This document shows positions 35,947-46,100 of a stretch of 64,000 bases of DNA, in pieces. Made by a program: the position numbers and the translations under genes. This stretch comes from Flavobacteriales bacterium (GTDB taxonomy: Bacteria > Bacteroidota > Bacteroidia > Flavobacteriales_F > PHOS-HE28), in NCBI GenBank assembly GCA_016699575.1, contig CP064979.1:496001-560000 (forward strand), written 5' to 3'. The first letter of the stretch is position 1. Each line of letters begins with the position of its first letter. The notes beneath the pieces are model-generated. The model made no database searches, was not told the DNA's origin, and was given only the letters and a program-made list of their open reading frames with translations.

Positions 35947-36222
35947 TCAGTTGATGTCCGCCGACAAACCCCGCTCCTGCAAAGCCGAGCACATGGGTTC
36001 CAATTCAGGATAAGCCCCGCGCTTCACACTGCACTTGCCGTTGTGGTGCACGATCCACGCGCACTGTTCAGCTTGCAAGACCTCATGGCCGCAGACCTCC
36101 ACCAACGAGATGATCACATGGCTGAAGGTGTTCACGTCATCGTTGTGGAGGACGATCTCCCGCTGGCCCTCAACGAGCTCCACTACTTCTGTCTCCTCTT
36201 GCTCGAAGTACTTCGTCGGCAT
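35947..36222 (-). CDS. clpS: ATP-dependent Clp protease adaptor ClpS
   Basis: 91 residues from the ATG at 36222. REIVLHNDDVNTFSHVIISLVEVCGHEVLQAEQCAWIVHHNGKC contains the core ClpS motif (HNDDxN and the HxxG segment) that binds N-degron substrates and the ClpA/ClpC N-domain. The 18-residue acidic N-terminal tail and normal length support a full protein. It lies 49 bp downstream of the large SPOR-like gene and 7 bp upstream of an M48 protease gene. Confidence 0.92.
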   Translation of the reverse strand: MPTKYFEQEETEVVELVEGQREIVLHNDDVNTFSHVIISLVEVCGHEVLQAEQCAWIVHHNGKCSVKRGAYPELEPMCSALQERGLSADIN

Positions 36223-36271
36223 GGCTTGGTTCTGATGACGAGCAAATGTATTGCCGTCACCCGACCCGGCA

Positions 36272-38041
36272 CTACGGTGTGGCCAGTGCTGGATCGGCAA
36301 GCACCGCATTGCCGAAGCGGGCCAACAAGGCACGAGCGTCGGTCATCGGGATGCGTTTGCCGTTCAGGTATGCGGTGACGAAGGCGTCCTTCACACCATT
36401 GCCCACCGCTGCGTCCTTGCGCACGCGCGCACGCTCGCTGTCCAGGTAGATACCGGTGGTGTAGCGCACCTTGGCCGTTTCCGTAAGCTCGCTGTTGAGC
36501 GGGGTAATGTTGAAGAGTTTGTCCAGTGGCACTGGTTTGCTGTACACGCCCACCTGCACCGTGAAGAACAGCCCTTTGATGGTCTCGACCTGCTTGGCCG
36601 GAGCGGCGCCGGGCACATTGTAGTAGGCAGCGGCTTCCGGCGCGGGCTTGAAGGCGTCGAGCACGGCATCGGCGGAGGGCGCGTACTTGGCCAGCACATC
36701 GGCCGTTGGTGCGGGCTGGGCAACCGTACCCGTGCTCACCGGGGCTTGGATGATCGCGGGCTGTTGCGCTTGTGCCACCGGTTGCTGACCTGTGCGATCT
36801 CCAGCGGGGACCTGCGCCGCAGCGGGTTGACCCTGCTGGCCAGCAACCGTTCGAGCCTCCGACAAACCGATGCGCTTCCCATCCATATAGGCCACTACGA
36901 ACGCATCGCGATAGCCACGGTCGCGCACTTGTTGCTTTGCGGCATCGGCGTTGGCGTACTGGGTGAACATACCGGCCATGTACCTCACCATCCCATTGCC
37001 CAAGGTCTCGCCGCTGATCGGCGTCATGTCGCTGAAAAGCTCATCGGTGATGGGGTACTTGAACGCACCGATCTGCACTTTGTAGACCAGGCCTGCAGGC
37101 AATGGTCCATCCATAACGATGTTGCGAGGCTGGCCGGTGGCTGGCAGCAGCGTGAACACATCGGCCTCGAGCGGTGGCAGCAACCCGGGTGCTCCGGACG
37201 AAGGCGGCAGGGCGGTATTGGCAGCGGCGGTATTCGATATGGGCGACGTACCGACCGTGCTCGCGGTCGAAGGGACTTCCGCAGGGGCCGGTTGCTGCTG
37301 CACTGGGCTATTGATGGCAACAACAGCCGGATCGCCCGTCCGCTCCACGGGTGCGGCGCTGCGGGCTTCGGCCAGCATCGGCTCGGTGCGGCGCGCGCGT
37401 TGTTCCAAGGCCATGATATCCGTGCTCTTCTCAGGGGTCAACGCTTGCAACTGCGTTGCGGCCTGGCTCTCGTTCAACTCTGCCGCGCCGTCCTGCCGTG
37501 CCGCAACAACGGACAGCGAGTCAGCCCGGTTGGTGAGCTGCACAGCGCGCTCATTGAGCGATGAAGCTTGGGCCATCTGCTGCTGATCGGCGCCCTGCGC
37601 ACCCGTGGCGTTGTTCATGATGGCTTGCGCCTGATCAATGAGCGAGCGCGCCAGCTCGCGGGAACTTGCAGCGTTCGTGCGAGCTTCAGATGCTTGTTCG
37701 CGCTGGGCAATGGCCTGCGAACGCGCCTCGAAGTAGCGGCTGTGATCGCCGTTCTGCATGACCATGGCCTGCTCCTCCGGGCTCAAGTAGTAGAACTGTT
37801 TCAGGCGGGCGTCGAACTCAGCTTGGCGTGCGGCAGCGTCGCGTTCCGCGATGAGCGAATCGTAACGCGCGCTGGAGGTCACGGACTTCCGGTGCAGTTC
37901 ATCCGAACGCTGCTGAGCGAGCACAGCCAACTTTTCAATGCCATCACGGTCCCGCTTCTTTGCGGTTGCGGCACTGTCGCGCAGTGCCATGGCACGATCG
38001 GCCTCGGCCAGTGAGCTCTTCTCGAACAATTGCGCATCCTC
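36272..38041 (-). CDS. C-terminal part (shifted frame) of the large TPR-PD40-SPOR-like protein
   Basis: 589 residues in the frame that takes over from the upstream part at the frameshift near 38042. It begins with alanine/glutamate-rich helices (EDAQLFEKSSLAEADRAMAL, RYDSLIAERDAAARQAEF) and continues through a Pro/Ala/Gln linker. It ends in two related domains: VYKVQIGAFKYPITDELF to AFVVAYMDGKRIG (about 310-390) and FFTVQVGVYSKPVPLDKLF to AFVTAYLNGKRIPM (about 490-570). These resemble SPOR domains, which bind denuded peptidoglycan. This piece has no signal peptide or start of its own, so it depends on correct reading across the frameshift. Confidence 0.85.
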   Translation of the reverse strand, partial: EDAQLFEKSSLAEADRAMALRDSAATAKKRDRDGIEKLAVLAQQRSDELHRKSVTSSARYDSLIAERDAAARQAEFDARLKQFYYLSPEEQAMVMQNGDHSRYFEARSQAIAQREQASEARTNAASSRELARSLIDQAQAIMNNATGAQGADQQQMAQASSLNERAVQLTNRADSLSVVAARQDGAAELNESQAATQLQALTPEKSTDIMALEQRARRTEPMLAEARSAAPVERTGDPAVVAINSPVQQQPAPAEVPSTASTVGTSPISNTAAANTALPPSSGAPGLLPPLEADVFTLLPATGQPRNIVMDGPLPAGLVYKVQIGAFKYPITDELFSDMTPISGETLGNGMVRYMAGMFTQYANADAAKQQVRDRGYRDAFVVAYMDGKRIGLSEARTVAGQQGQPAAAQVPAGDRTGQQPVAQAQQPAIIQAPVSTGTVAQPAPTADVLAKYAPSADAVLDAFKPAPEAAAYYNVPGAAPAKQVETIKGLFFTVQVGVYSKPVPLDKLFNITPLNSELTETAKVRYTTGIYLDSERARVRKDAAVGNGVKDAFVTAYLNGKRIPMTDARALLARFGNAVLADPALATP

Positions 38042-41000
38042 GCAGTGCTTCCGTTGCGAGCACGTCGTATTTGTGTTCCACGAAAACGCCCGCGCGCTCC
38101 GCTTGTGCTCCGCTCTGTGGCGTGCCCGGGGCATTCCCCGGTCGAGCTTCCCTGCTGGCCGTGGTCGTGGCGCCGCCGCTTGATGCGGTCGTGTTGCCGG
38201 TCGTAGTGGATACAGGAGGAACTACATAGGATCCAGGTTGCGTCTGTTCCGATCCCGTGATTGAGTTGCTGGTCGGGACGTCGGGCTCCACCGTACCGGT
38301 GGCCGGGACGTTAAGGCTGTCGGTCGCGTCGTCAGCAGTTCGGGTTGTCCCGCTTGCAGGTGTTGCGCTATCGGCCAGCACAGGCTCATCCGGACCGAAC
38401 ATGCGGCGCTCCACTTCTGCGTACGTGAGCGTCTGGCCGCGTTCGTGCTCACCACCAAGGAGGTAGTTGTTGACGGTGATGCTCTGATCGAGGCCGCGCA
38501 ACGCTTCGAGCTCCTTTCCGAAGGCCGTGCGGAACAAACTGTCGCGGAGCACAATGTCCTCGGTGCGATCGGCTCTCTTGCGCAGCAATTGGGCCTGCGT
38601 GAAGTTGGTGCGCGCATCCTCCTCGAACTGCTTCGCCAACTGCACCAACGGCTCATCCGGCGCCAGGCCGAGCTTGGCCACGTCAGTGCGCACGCTCTTC
38701 AAGCTGTCGTTCGCATGTTTGTACTCCTCGTCGCTAAGGAAGCCCGACCGCTCTCCCATCTCGGTGCGCTCGATCATGTGGTCGTCGATGAGCTTGTCCG
38801 TCTTCTTGCGCAGCTTGTCATAGTCCTTGCCCTGCGGCATGGTACCCAACATGTTCTCCAGCGAATCGATCTCTTCCTCCAACCGCACCATGCGCTCAAT
38901 ATCCTGTTCGCGCATGGCTACGGCATCCTTCACCTTGCTGCTACGGAACTCTACAGGGCTCTCGAGCATGAACTGCCTGTCCTCGGTGGGATCCACGTAG
39001 CTGTCCACGTGCTCCGTTCCGCTGAAGGTGGCACGCGTGGCGGTCGTCGCTGTGTTGTCGATGGCGTAGTCTTCCTCCGGGTTGGCGGCCAGTGCCGCGT
39101 GGCGCTGGGCAAGTTCCGCCTCGCGGGCATAGCGCTCGGCTTCAGCATTGTGTGCGCTGCGCATGAGGCGCAACCGTTCTATGCGTGGAAGTAGCTCATC
39201 GGCGCGTTGCGGCGCCAGTTCTAGCAGGGTGGTCTGGCGATCGGTCTCGGCCTGCAGGCTGTCCACCAGCATCAGTTCCAAGCCGTTGGCGGCGTTGGCG
39301 CGTTCCACCGGATCTGTCAGCTTCAGCGAGCGGTCGCGGTCAGCGGTGTAGCTGGTGAAGAGCTTGCCGATGAGATCCTCATCGCGCATGGTGCGATCGA
39401 ACTCAACGGCGGCGCGCGCCACTTCCGGGGTGTCGCTTTGCATGGTGATGGTCTCCGCCACCTCGGTGCGTTCAGCTTCGGCGCTCAGCGTGGCCAGACG
39501 TTCCTTCGCTTCGGCTATGCGGGCCTCCAGCTTTGCGCGTTCGTCCTTGTTGCGTTCGCTGGCCCGCAGTTGCTCCAGTTCCGCGATCTCGTTCTCCACC
39601 ACGAACCGCTGCTGCGCAGGATCGGGGGAAGTCACGAGCGCTGCCCCGGGATCAGGCGTTGAAGGCATCAAGCTGTCAGGTGGAACTTGGACCGGGGCTT
39701 GGGCCGCAGTGGAAAGGTCCGTGACCGCTGTGCCCGTTGTCTGCACCTGGCTTCCGTTCGTGCTCGCAGTGTTGGTACTTCCCGTGTTGCCCGTTTGCGC
39801 AACGTCACTTCCTATCGCTGCGTTGTCCACTGTGCGTGAACCATCGTCCTCTCCGTTGGCCGTATTCGCGCCGTCGGCGGTGGTCGTGGTCGCGGAGCCT
39901 GCGTTCTCCTGCGACCCGGCCGGTTGCGTCACTGTGCCCACCGCGCGATCGCCGGTGGTCTGTTTGTCAAGGTCCGCGCGTTGTGCTTCCGTGCGCTGGG
40001 TGGCCAACCGATCGATGCCGTCCACGTTGCGCACCGCGGTGGGTGCGGCACTTCCGTTGTCAGCAACACTGGCCCCACCGGTCGACCAGTCGTTGGCCAC
40101 TGCGCGCTGGCGTTCCACTTCTTCGGCGATGGCCGCTTCGAACCGTTCGTCGATGGGCAACGCGGCCGTGCTCATCTCAATGGTGGCCACGCGCTGTCCC
40201 AGTTCACCGCGTTGCGCTGCGGTCATTTCAGTGCCGGTCATCGGAGCGGCACCATCGTCCAAGGACTTCATCAGCGCGGACTGGCTGCGCATCACCGCCG
40301 TTTCGTTCTGCGCGCCCTTGGCTTTGGCGAACGCGCGTTCGGTTTCGGTCCGCATGGCGGCGAGCTGGTCGTTCAACTGCGTGATCTGCTGGGTGATCTC
40401 GTCTTTCTTTCCCTTGCTCTTGGTCTGGTCGCGCTCGCGTTCCAAGCGGTTGATGCTCGCCACGACATCCGTCTCCTCATCGCGCTTGGTTGCGGCGGCC
40501 TGCAATGCCCGGCTGGCCTCTGCTTCCTTCTCCACCATGGCGCGGCGGGTGCGCTCGTGCGCGGCCACCTCGGCGTTGGGCCCGGTCTTCACGTCCACGC
40601 GTTCCTTCAACTTGGTGAGGTGCTGCACGGTGGTCGCATCGTTCTTGGCGTTCACGGCGGCCGCCAAGTCGGTGCTGAGGCGTTCGGCGTTCACGGCTTG
40701 TTGCTGGCGTGCGAGTGCTTCGGCTTCCAGGTCCTCACCGGCGCGCATGGCGGCCTTTGCACGCAGACCTGCCGTGCGTGCACGTTCACGTTCGCGCGCG
40801 GCCTCGGTCATCTCGGTGTTCTTCACCGCGTCGTCCGTGGCAGCATCGGCGTTGCGGATGTGCTGCGCGGCAGCGGTGTTGGCCCGCTCGGCTTCGGCGG
40901 CGGATCGCAACGCAGCGGTGTATGCCGCCTCGCTCTGGTCCTTCAGGTCTTGTGCCGATGCGGTGAGTTCACGTGCATCCTCCGCTGCCAATTGCACTGC

Positions 41001-42503
41001 TTGCGTGGTGGTGATGTTCCCCGCGAAGCCGGCCCGTGTCATCACATCGCCAACGGGCTCATCCTCGACGGGCGCTTGCGCAACTGGCGCCGTGGCGGTC
41101 ATATCCAGCTTCGCCCTGCGCTTGATCTCATCGAGCGCCAGTGCAATGAGGTCATCGGGCAGCGGTTCGTCGAAGTAGTTCTTGATCAGCAGTTTCTCCT
41201 GGCCTCCGGGGTTCTGCAGGATCAGCTCTTGGCGATAGGCGCGCGCACCGTCCACGCGCGGTGCCTCCACCATGCCCACATGCGTGCGTCCGCCCGGGCC
41301 CGCTTCCACCATGAACTTGTACTTGCCGCTGCGGGGCAACGACAGGACGTAGGTACCATCGAGCCCGGTGCGCACATCGGCCACTTGCTGCCGTGTCACC
41401 GCATCCTCCACGACGATGTGCGCCTTGCGATCGCCCGCATCGATCTCGCTCAAGTATTGACCCTTGAGGATCACCAGCGCGAGCGGTTGCTGGGCCGTGC
41501 TCACGCGGTACACGTGCACCTGGCCCTGCTTGCTCTCGCGCGAGCTCGCGAAGCACGCTTCCTTCCCTTCGGGATCGACGATGTAGAGCATGTCATCATC
41601 GGGGGTGTTCACCGCGAAGTCGAGGTTCTCCGGTGAACCGAAGACATCAAGGCCCCGGTCGTACGTGCTGCGGAACACGTCGTAGCCGCCCATGCTCGTG
41701 TGGCCCTTGCTGCAGAAGTAGAACGACTTGCCGTCGGGGTGCAGGTAGGGGAAGTCCTCGTCCTGATCGGTGTTGATGTAGCCCGCGAGCTTGCGCGGCA
41801 CGGCGAACGTTCCGTTGGGCAGCAGTTCGGTACTGTAGATGTCGCGACCGGTCTTGCCGTCCTTGCCGTAGCTGCTGAAGTAGATGGTGCCGCCTTTGTC
41901 CGGTTTGAAGAGGAAAGAACGTTCGCCGCTCTTCTTGTCCAGCGCGCTCATCAGTTCTTCCGGTACAGCGATGATGCGGCCGCCCATGTCGGTGAGGTCG
42001 TAGAAGCGATCGAACTGGGTGCGGTCCACTTCCACCTTGTTGTGCACTTCGATCTCCTTGAGATTGCTGAGCAGCTGGGTGCCGTTGCGGCATTGCTTCT
42101 CCACCGCCTCCGTCGGCCGTTCGGCGAGCATGCGCTTATCGGCGGTGGCCTTGTACTTGGCGTACTCTGCGAGCGCATCGTTGAAGCGGTAGGTGACCTG
42201 CAGGGCCTGACCGTATTCGTAGTGCGCGCGCGGGGTAATGCCCGCACCCTGGACAGCGAAACGCAGGAATCCTACCGCCTTGTCCTTGTCGCCGCCGCCG
42301 TGCACCATGCAGGTACCAAGCCGGTAGTTGAGATCGTGGTCGCTGGGTGTGAGCGACACCAACTGCGAGTAGAGCGGCAGTGCCTCACTGTACTTGCCTC
42401 CATCGAAGAGCGCGGCAGCCTTGGCCTTCTGGGCGGCATCACCCTGTGCCATAGCGCAGAAAGCCATGACGAACAAAAGGAGGAACGCCGCCGCACGTTT
42501 CAT
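37944..42503 (-). CDS. TPR-PD40 envelope protein, N-terminal part (frameshifted near its 3' end)
   Basis: 1519 residues as read, of which the first 1487 are meaningful before a frameshift near 38042; removing one base there would give a protein of about 2076 residues. The signal peptide MKRAAAFLLLFVMAFCAMAQG is followed by TPR units (25-150), a PD40/WD40-like propeller (about 175-390, with FPYLHPDGKSFYFCSKGHTS and MGGYDVFRS), a carboxypeptidase-regulatory-like beta domain (about 410-480), then about 1000 residues of Ala/Glu/Arg-rich coiled coil and Thr/Ser-rich linkers. TPR-PD40 at the N-terminus is the plan of PorE/OmpA-type envelope proteins, but the OmpA end is replaced. The start overlaps the plsY stop (ATGA). 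Confidence 0.85.
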   Translation of the reverse strand: MKRAAAFLLLFVMAFCAMAQGDAAQKAKAAALFDGGKYSEALPLYSQLVSLTPSDHDLNYRLGTCMVHGGGDKDKAVGFLRFAVQGAGITPRAHYEYGQALQVTYRFNDALAEYAKYKATADKRMLAERPTEAVEKQCRNGTQLLSNLKEIEVHNKVEVDRTQFDRFYDLTDMGGRIIAVPEELMSALDKKSGERSFLFKPDKGGTIYFSSYGKDGKTGRDIYSTELLPNGTFAVPRKLAGYINTDQDEDFPYLHPDGKSFYFCSKGHTSMGGYDVFRSTYDRGLDVFGSPENLDFAVNTPDDDMLYIVDPEGKEACFASSRESKQGQVHVYRVSTAQQPLALVILKGQYLSEIDAGDRKAHIVVEDAVTRQQVADVRTGLDGTYVLSLPRSGKYKFMVEAGPGGRTHVGMVEAPRVDGARAYRQELILQNPGGQEKLLIKNYFDEPLPDDLIALALDEIKRRAKLDMTATAPVAQAPVEDEPVGDVMTRAGFAGNITTTQAVQLAAEDARELTASAQDLKDQSEAAYTAALRSAAEAERANTAAAQHIRNADAATDDAVKNTEMTEAARERERARTAGLRAKAAMRAGEDLEAEALARQQQAVNAERLSTDLAAAVNAKNDATTVQHLTKLKERVDVKTGPNAEVAAHERTRRAMVEKEAEASRALQAAATKRDEETDVVASINRLERERDQTKSKGKKDEITQQITQLNDQLAAMRTETERAFAKAKGAQNETAVMRSQSALMKSLDDGAAPMTGTEMTAAQRGELGQRVATIEMSTAALPIDERFEAAIAEEVERQRAVANDWSTGGASVADNGSAAPTAVRNVDGIDRLATQRTEAQRADLDKQTTGDRAVGTVTQPAGSQENAGSATTTTADGANTANGEDDGSRTVDNAAIGSDVAQTGNTGSTNTASTNGSQVQTTGTAVTDLSTAAQAPVQVPPDSLMPSTPDPGAALVTSPDPAQQRFVVENEIAELEQLRASERNKDERAKLEARIAEAKERLATLSAEAERTEVAETITMQSDTPEVARAAVEFDRTMRDEDLIGKLFTSYTADRDRSLKLTDPVERANAANGLELMLVDSLQAETDRQTTLLELAPQRADELLPRIERLRLMRSAHNAEAERYAREAELAQRHAALAANPEEDYAIDNTATTATRATFSGTEHVDSYVDPTEDRQFMLESPVEFRSSKVKDAVAMREQDIERMVRLEEEIDSLENMLGTMPQGKDYDKLRKKTDKLIDDHMIERTEMGERSGFLSDEEYKHANDSLKSVRTDVAKLGLAPDEPLVQLAKQFEEDARTNFTQAQLLRKRADRTEDIVLRDSLFRTAFGKELEALRGLDQSITVNNYLLGGEHERGQTLTYAEVERRMFGPDEPVLADSATPASGTTRTADDATDSLNVPATGTVEPDVPTSNSITGSEQTQPGSYVVPPVSTTTGNTTASSGGATTTASREARPGNAPGTPQSGAQAERAGVFVEHKYDVLATEALRGCAIVREELTGRGRSCHGTARQCRNRKEAGP

Positions 42504-43147
42504 GCGTTGCCGGTTTTGGAGCTGAGCTGCATACGGTTCTCCTCTCCCTTCAACAAGCGGCCTATGTTCTGCCGGTGCGTCCAGAACACGAGCGCGCACA
42601 ACACGATGGAGAAACCCACCTTCACGTCGCTGGTCTCGTGCCAGCCGAAGGCCACGCTGATCGGATAGCTGAGCGCTGCGAGCAAGGAGCCGAGCGACAC
42701 GTACTTGGTGGCCATGAACACGATGGCGAAAACGCCGATGCACACGAGCGCTGCGCCCGGGTGCACCGCCAGCACACCACCGAGGGAAGTCGCGACGCCT
42801 TTTCCACCCTTGAAGTTGGCAAAGACCGGGTAGAGGTGGCCGATGACCGTGGCCAGCACCAGTGCTACGCGGAACCACATCCACGCATCGCTGTCCACTT
42901 CGTAGCTGGTGAAATTGGGCAGGATGCGTACGGGCAGGAAGCCCTTCAGCACGTCGATGAGCAGCACGGGAAGCCCGGCCTTCCAGCCGAGCACACGGAA
43001 CGTGTTGGTGGCGCCCGCATTGCGGCTGCCGTGTTCGCGCACGTCCACGCCATGGAAGCGTTTGCCCCACCACACCGACGTGGGTATGCTGCCCACGATG
43101 TAAGCGAGGATGATCGATGCGGCGCTGTACAACCAGTGGCTGTCCAT
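42500..43147 (-). CDS. plsY: glycerol-3-phosphate 1-acyltransferase PlsY
   Basis: 215 residues, polytopic. PlsY signatures are intact: GSIPTSVWWGK near residue 19, REHGSRNAGATNTFRVLG near 37, HLYPVFANFKGGKGVATSLG near 104 and the C-terminal THRQNIGRLLKGEENR. The enzyme transfers acyl groups from acyl-phosphate to glycerol-3-phosphate in the inner membrane, the first step of phospholipid synthesis. It starts 3 bp after the stop of the 1503-residue gene, and its own stop overlaps the start of the TPR-PD40 gene, so all three are probably translationally coupled. Confidence 0.95.
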   Translation of the reverse strand: MDSHWLYSAASIILAYIVGSIPTSVWWGKRFHGVDVREHGSRNAGATNTFRVLGWKAGLPVLLIDVLKGFLPVRILPNFTSYEVDSDAWMWFRVALVLATVIGHLYPVFANFKGGKGVATSLGGVLAVHPGAALVCIGVFAIVFMATKYVSLGSLLAALSYPISVAFGWHETSDVKVGFSIVLCALVFWTHRQNIGRLLKGEENRMQLSSKTGNA

Positions 43148-43150
43148 GGT

Positions 43151-46100
43151 TCAAAGACCGTATCGGTTCTTGAAGTCGTCCACTTTCTTCTTGTTGGTGA
43201 GGATGAACTGGTAGGCTGCTTCGTCCTTCTTGGCTTCCAGCACGCGCTTGTCGTCCTTCAATTCGCCGAGCATGGTGTTGAACTGCTGATCGCTGCTGTA
43301 CGCATAGAGGTAGTTGCGCGAGTATTGGAAGAAGTAGTAGGTCTGGTCGTCGAGCATGAGCAGGATGGTCATGCTGTCGCCGCTGCGTTTGCGCGCCAGT
43401 TCCACCTTGCCCTTCAGCGTGCGGAACACGGTCTTCTTCAGCACGCTGGCCACACCGATGGGGCCGTCGCTCACCCACGCCTCTTCGTTCTGGTTCCACT
43501 TCAATTGCACATCGCTGAGGATGAGGCTGCGGATCAGTTCATCCGGCAGTTTTTTCAGTTCACCCTTCAGGCTGAGTTCGCTGATGAGCTTGTCGCTCTT
43601 CTCCAGACCGAGCAGCTCGCGCATCATCTTCTCGAAGTTGGTCTTCTGCAGGTCGAGCTGCTTCTGGTCGGGGTAGGCCATGATCTCCTCCACCATGCGT
43701 TCGAGCGCATTGTCGTGGAAGTGGAAATTGGCGGTGAGCGTCACCTGCGCCGTGGTTTCCTTGGTGCCGGGGACGTGCTTCAAGGTGCCCACATCGATGA
43801 GCTGCACACGGCCCAGATCGAGCCCTGCACCGATGCGGCCATCGGCGGTGATCTCGCAACTCGTGGTGTTGAGGGCCACGAGATCGCCGGGCAGGTTGCG
43901 CTGGCGGATCTTGTCCTTGGGGCCGATCACGTACTCCTGCTTGGCCTTGTCGAAGAAGAGCAGGCCTTTGCTGGCGATGGCCGGGCGGTCCTTACCGTCC
44001 TTCTTGCGGCTGAGGAAGGTGCCGTAGAGGGAGAAGGGGTCGTCGTTGCTCACGAAAACGCCCGCGCCGATGTCGGCACCGATGTCGTCCTTGAGCGAAT
44101 CACCCACGGGTATGAAGACCTCCATGGGATCGATCGGGCCTCGGAACCGCATCCAGTTCTTCTCGAGGCCTTCGCACACATGGATGATGCGCGTGCTGCC
44201 GTCGAACGTGAGCGGCTTCTCGCTGGCCCGCAGGCGCACATCGCCGAAGTAGTCGAAATGCGGGCTCAGCTGGAAATTGTCCTTCTCGCCGAGCTTGCCT
44301 TCGGCGTAGGTCGCGTACGCCGTGTCCACCGCGACCTTGTCCAGGTGGATCGGCCACTTCTTCTGGTTCTCGTCCACGTAATCGATGTCGCCCACCGCGT
44401 TGTAATCGCGCTTGGCCTTGATGTTGGCCGTGGCGTTGTAGATCGTGTGGTACTTGTTGACGAAGTTGGCCACGATCACCGCGTTGGTGATGGGGTCCAT
44501 CTGGGCGTTGCGGCGGATGCGCACGCGGTTGCTGTCGGGGGTGATCTGCGCGTCGGCCACTTGGATGTAGGGCACATCGTTGGCGGTGATGAGGTGGTTC
44601 TTCAGGTCGTAACGTGCTTTGGGCGCCATGAAACTGAGGCTGTCCTGATCGGGCCGGGTGCTGATGAAGTTGCTGCCGCTCAACTGCAGGTCCTCGCTGC
44701 CTGCGGCCGCGGTCTGGTCGGCTTCGAGCTCGATGTCGCCCTGGTCCATGAACCACTTGAAGCGGTCCATGAAACACATGTACTGGTTGACGGGGAACTC
44801 CACCTTGGTGTTCTTGCCATTGCTCACGAATTCGCCGATGCGTTCGTCGAGCTTCACGGTGGCGTTCACGTTGTCGGTGCGGAAGGCGATGCTGGCCGTG
44901 TCGCCCTCGGTGAGGCGGAAGTCGCTGGTGTCCGCATGGATCTGCATGGTGGTGAAGTCGAAGAGATCGCTGGCGAGCGTGGCGTTGGTGAAATCGACGA
45001 GGCCGGCGCCGGTCATGCCTTTGGGCGTGAGCTCGGTGAGACCGTAAAGGAATCCTTGTCCGCCGTACATGGTCATTGGCTTTGCGCGGCGGTCGGCGAG
45101 CAGTTTGTCGTTCTTCGGTTCCAAACGCGTGAACACGTTGGCGGCCTGCACCTCGGGCACTTTCATCGCCGCTGCGGATTTCTGGTTCCAAAGCGTATCG
45201 GCCATGCCGTAGGTGCTGTCAGGGCAGAAGGCCAGCGCCTTGCTCTGGTAGGTGGTGGTGAGGTATTCGAGCGTGCCTTCACCTTGCAGACCGCCGTGGT
45301 TGAGGCTGATGGTGCTGGTGAATGTTGCCTTCTTGCCGTAGAGCGGCAAACCCGCATCGCCCGTTGGCTTCACGAAGCCCAGCGCGTAATCCGGTTGCAG
45401 GCCCAGTGGCTCGCGGATGTCCGGGAAGATGCCCGCGCTGACCAACGTGCCCGGGAAGTTGAGGCCCTTGTTGGTGAAGTCGTCCAGGCTGTCGATCTGG
45501 AACGGATCGCTCTTGTAGTAGAACTTGTCGCGGTCGTACACGCCCTTCTGGATGTCCTTCTTGTCGTAGAAGACATAGCTCTCCTTGGCACTGTTGAACT
45601 TTGGGAACTCGGGGTACTTCGCCTTCATCTTACCATCCTCGCCCTTCACCTGTTGGATGCCGCTCTTGTTGCTCGGCTCATCGATCTCCAGGGTACCGCT
45701 CACCTGCTCCAGCACATTGCGCACCTTCACCTGGTAGTGGTAGCCGTTGTCGTCAGGCTCGAAGCTGTCGGCCATGAAGCTCACGCTGTCCACGTTCAGC
45801 AGGTCCACCACGAACGGGTCATAGTGGAAGTAGTACTCTTTGCCGTGGTAGGTGAGCTTGCCCGCCTGCACCACGCCGCCGAAACTGAAGTCGCGGTCCT
45901 TCTTCACCACCACTTCTTTGTTGGCCGGGTAGATCTTCACGTCCTGGCTGTCGCTGACGATGATGCGCGAAACACCGCGCACGGTGAGGTCCCAGTTGAG
46001 CAGGTTGAGCAGGGCGTTCTTGCCGTCGTCGATGTTGCTGTTGATCTGCAGCACGTCGTAGTCGCGGCGTTTGGCGCTGGCCAGGATGTGCTCGCGCAGG

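Noticed and set aside
39355..41178. Ser/Ala-rich plus-strand frame opposite the coiled-coil protein
   Set aside because: A shadow of the Ala/Glu/Arg codons on the other strand; no independent start or domain.
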